Assembly: GCA_905221605.1 (NCBI GenBank)
Contig: CAJNDS010000347.1
Coordinates: 656,001 to 720,000, forward strand
From: Symbiodinium natans
Lineage: Eukaryota > Sar > Dinophyceae > Suessiales > Symbiodiniaceae
Direction: 5' to 3'
Length of the DNA: 64,000 nucleotides
Part shown: positions 61,653 to 64,000 of the stretch, piece by piece
Position numbering within the stretch: the first letter of the stretch is position 1
Layout of the letters: every line of letters begins with the position of its first letter
Notes under the pieces: generated by a model
Told to the model about the DNA's origin: nothing
Database searches by the model: none
What the model saw: the letters and a program-made list of their open reading frames with translations, nothing else
Translations under genes and position numbers: made by a program

Positions 61653-63306
61653 ATGTCCTCACACAACGTCGACATCGCCGTCCTCGCCGAGATCTTGGAG
61701 GAGGTCCTCCGCGACGCTGCCTCGGCGATGGATTTGGTGTCGGCGCTGCCGCTGCCTTGTCGCGAGCGCATCGTCGCGGCGCACGCGACCCTCGTCCACC
61801 AGACGAGGACTAGCCCCCTCCCGCCGCACCTCGTCGCTGCCTACATCCGCGACCTGGGGGGGGCTGAGGCGGCGGCAGTCATTCAGCAGCTGGCGGCGGC
61901 GAGCAGCTCATCTTCGTCTACGACGTCCTCGGCGGCTGCGGCGGCATCGGCACCGACGCTTGCGCCAACCCCGGCCACACCGACGCCAGCTCCGGTTGTG
62001 GCCGAGCCGACGACGGCGCCGGACCCGGTCCTTCCGTGTCTGGCGACGCCCCATCCGTCGTCGAGCCGGAGCCTGAGGGCACGACGGACATTCCGCCGGT
62101 GGGCCAGCCGGTGTCCTACGGCCCGCCATTGTCGTCGGCTGGCGGCGTGCCCCCCAACCGGGCGGCCATGGACGACGACTCCGAGGAGGTCGTCGCTCCC
62201 AACGTCGCCAGGACGCCATCGACGAGCCGGTGACCGCGGTGATATCCGGCGACCTCCCGTCGACCCAGAACACCGACGCCGCGCAGGACATCGTGGAGCC
62301 CGTCGTCGTCGCCCCGGAGCCGACCCCCGACGCCTCCAACGACCTGATCACCACGGCGGCGCCTACGGGATCGAGCACGGCGGCGGCGCAGGCACCTGCC
62401 AAGGCGAAGTCGTCGCCCTACAAGTCGCCGCCGTTGCCGCCACCCCCGGCGCCAGTCGCATTCCCCAACGCGGCTGAGGCGGCCTTGGCGGCGGACTTCG
62501 GCTTCTCATCGGCGGCGGCGTGGCTGCAGCACCGGCGGGTCGAGCTGGGCCAGGAGGGCTTCGCCACCGTGCCTCGGCCGGCACGCCCCGGCGAAGCCTG
62601 CCCGCCGGCTACGTCGCCTGCGCGCCTGGAGGAGATCCAGCGCCAGATCGACGCTGAGTTGGCGTCCGATCCCTCCATGGCCCCCAGCTGCCGTCGACGC
62701 CGGCGCCCTCCACCTGCCCGGCGCCTTCCACCTTCCCCGCCAAGGCGCCGCCGCCGCCGCTCCCGCCCCAGGACCCGGAGCTGGACAGGCTCCACGTCGC
62801 GGCTCCAGGAGACCCGGGACAACGCCCGGGCGGCGGCGAGACTGGAGGCCGCCGTCGCCGCCCAGGGCGAGGCGTACGTCGCCTACAAGGCCAGGGTGGA
62901 GCGTCGCGGCGCCAGGGCGGAGCATCTCCCGGCGCCCTTGTCGGACCTGGCGCAGCTGCTGGTCTCGACGTACGGCGACCTCGTTCGGCGGGAGGAGGCC
63001 ACCGCCGACGGCGCCGTCATGCCTAGGGCGGCGGAGGCGCCCTACTGGGTCCTCACGGCGCTGCCGCCCGGCGTCTGGGGCGGACGCATCCCAGGCGAGC
63101 ACGCCTCGGCGGGTCGCTTCATCGTCGGCTGGTGCGCCCACCGGTGCTCCAATCCGGCGTGTCGCCTCGGCGATGACCCCGCCGGTCGGCGCCTCCGCCC
63201 CATCGTCTTGGGGCCGGAGGACCGACATTCGCCGCATTTTTGTGCTGAGTGCCATCACCCTCGGCACCAGAAGCATCGGCGCGAATTCGAGGCACGACGC
63301 CCCTGA
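61653..63306 (+). pseudogene. first ORF of a GC-rich two-ORF element, frameshifted
   Basis: Coding-like sequence passes through three frames: 61653 to about 62030 (MSSHNVDIAVLAEILEEVLR start), about 62036-62233, and 62230-63306, with another likely break near 62690. The C-terminal 60 residues carry a Cys/His cluster (WCAHRCSNPACRLG ... HFCAECHH) that could bind zinc. The middle is Ala/Pro-rich. No introns of the telomere-like kind interrupt it, unlike the host gene next to it. It resembles the first ORF of a mobile element, but this is an inference. Confidence 0.45.
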
Positions 63307-63564
63307 GCGACGCTGTCCCCCCCCGCGAAGTCGGGGGCCATCTTCCGTCGCCTGCCGCGCTACAGCTTTTCGGCGTGGCGGCGGCTGAACTGAGCGCGCA
63401 TCTCCTCGGCGCATCCCTTGGAAAAAGAGGTCTCTTTTGTTTCACTTCGTCGTTGCACTCGCGTGCTGCACCCCCCCCCCCCCTTGCTTGTTCCGTTTGA
63501 ACTCTCTTTCGTTCCTTGGCTCAGTCCCTCGCGGGCAGATTACTAGGAATTTTCGGCTTGCGTC

Positions 63565-64000
63565 ATGGCGCTCGCCGCTGACGTCGTCGCCGGATCATTC
63601 GGCGAGCTGGCAGCTGCTGTCCAGGCGATCGGCCTGCAGCGCCACCTGCCGACGATCGCGAGCTGCGGGGTCAACCGCATAGGCGAACTGCAGTCGGCGG
63701 CCAGCTCGCTCCTCGCTGCCGGCGTTCCGGCGCAGGACATTGAGATCCTGGTGACGATACGGCCACCGCGGCTGCAGGACCAGGCGCCAGAGCCCTTGGT
63801 GGTGCCAGGCCGTCCGGACGCGCCGGTCCGTCGCCGCGAGGCGTCGGCATCTCTCTCGGCCGCACTGGAGGCGGCGGTGCCGGCGAACAGGAAGAGGGCC
63901 CTCGACGCCCTCGACGCTGACGTTCTAGCGAGCTCATCCAGGCGGCCGGTCGAGTCCAGGCTGAGGACATGGCGCCGCCTCGCCGCAGGGAACCATGGCC
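63565..64000 (+). CDS. second ORF of the GC-rich element (runs off window)
   Basis: ATG at 63565, open for 145 codons to the window end. The N-terminus is helical and Ala/Leu-rich (MALAADVVAGSFGELAAAVQ), then a Pro/Arg linker, then a basic segment ending SRLRTWRRLAAG. That order, a helical region then a basic helix entering a larger domain, occurs in dinoflagellate mobile-element proteins with reverse transcriptase or recombinase domains, but the deciding part is outside the window. Confidence 0.45.
   Translation, partial: MALAADVVAGSFGELAAAVQAIGLQRHLPTIASCGVNRIGELQSAASSLLAAGVPAQDIEILVTIRPPRLQDQAPEPLVVPGRPDAPVRRREASASLSAALEAAVPANRKRALDALDADVLASSSRRPVESRLRTWRRLAAGNHG

Noticed and set aside
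1-64000. CRISPR array, rRNA or tRNA genes
   Set aside because: No regular repeat-spacer array was seen, and no rRNA or tRNA sequence was recognised by eye. A tRNA scan was not possible.

Overview
The window looks like nuclear DNA of a core dinoflagellate. The evidence is: a relict of the dinoflagellate trans-spliced leader (15 exact bases plus degenerate flank, minus strand, 56299-56320); pervasive CCCTAAA/TTTAGGG telomere-type repeats from 11 to 61 kb; genes split into tiny exons by long repeat-filled introns; and Copia-type polyproteins with accessory domains of a kind seen in dinoflagellates. There is no operon-like host gene order. The species cannot be named from sequence alone.

Layout. 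(1) 1-4.7 kb is a compact, intronless, very GC-rich virus-like block. It holds a truncated cytosine-C5 methyltransferase and a 40-residue membrane protein on the minus strand, then, divergently, a 185-residue unknown protein and a 1184-residue protein with a family-B-polymerase-like palm, an embedded HNH nuclease and an SF1 helicase. Hairpins follow both plus-strand genes. I read it as an endogenous viral or virus-like element. (2) 5-10.9 kb is repeats (an 11-bp tandem array, a 459-bp foldback, a 290-bp triplicated unit, degraded simple sequence) with at most one small ORF. (3) 10.9-16.2 kb holds scattered exons of an unrecognised gene ending in a C-terminal membrane anchor. (4) 20.5-59.5 kb is one very large plus-strand gene of at least 23 small exons. 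Most junctions keep reading frame. The product looks like a secreted or surface protein with an ABC-type substrate-binding-like N-terminal part followed by Cys-rich GCC2/GCC3 (ephrin-receptor-like) repeats. Its introns are built largely of telomere-like repeats. (5) One 17.4-kb intron (39367-56735) contains nested retrotransposons. Element B (minus strand, truncated in the RT) was split by element A (plus strand, 40994-50142, identical 155-bp LTRs, 5-bp target duplication TTCAT). (6) 61.6-64 kb is a further GC-rich, frameshifted two-ORF element running off the window.

The strongest theme is DNA-modification enzymology carried by mobile DNA. Cytosine-methyltransferase-type folds occur in three unrelated contexts: the virus-like block, element A between integrase and RT, and element B between protease and integrase. 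Element B also carries a 2OG-Fe(II)-oxygenase-like domain with HxD...H...R spacing, plus two tandem retropepsin-like motifs. Element A carries a HAD-phosphatase-like ORF ahead of gag. In an organism group known for 5-hydroxymethyluracil in DNA, a retroelement pairing a methyltransferase fold with an oxygenase fold deserves testing.
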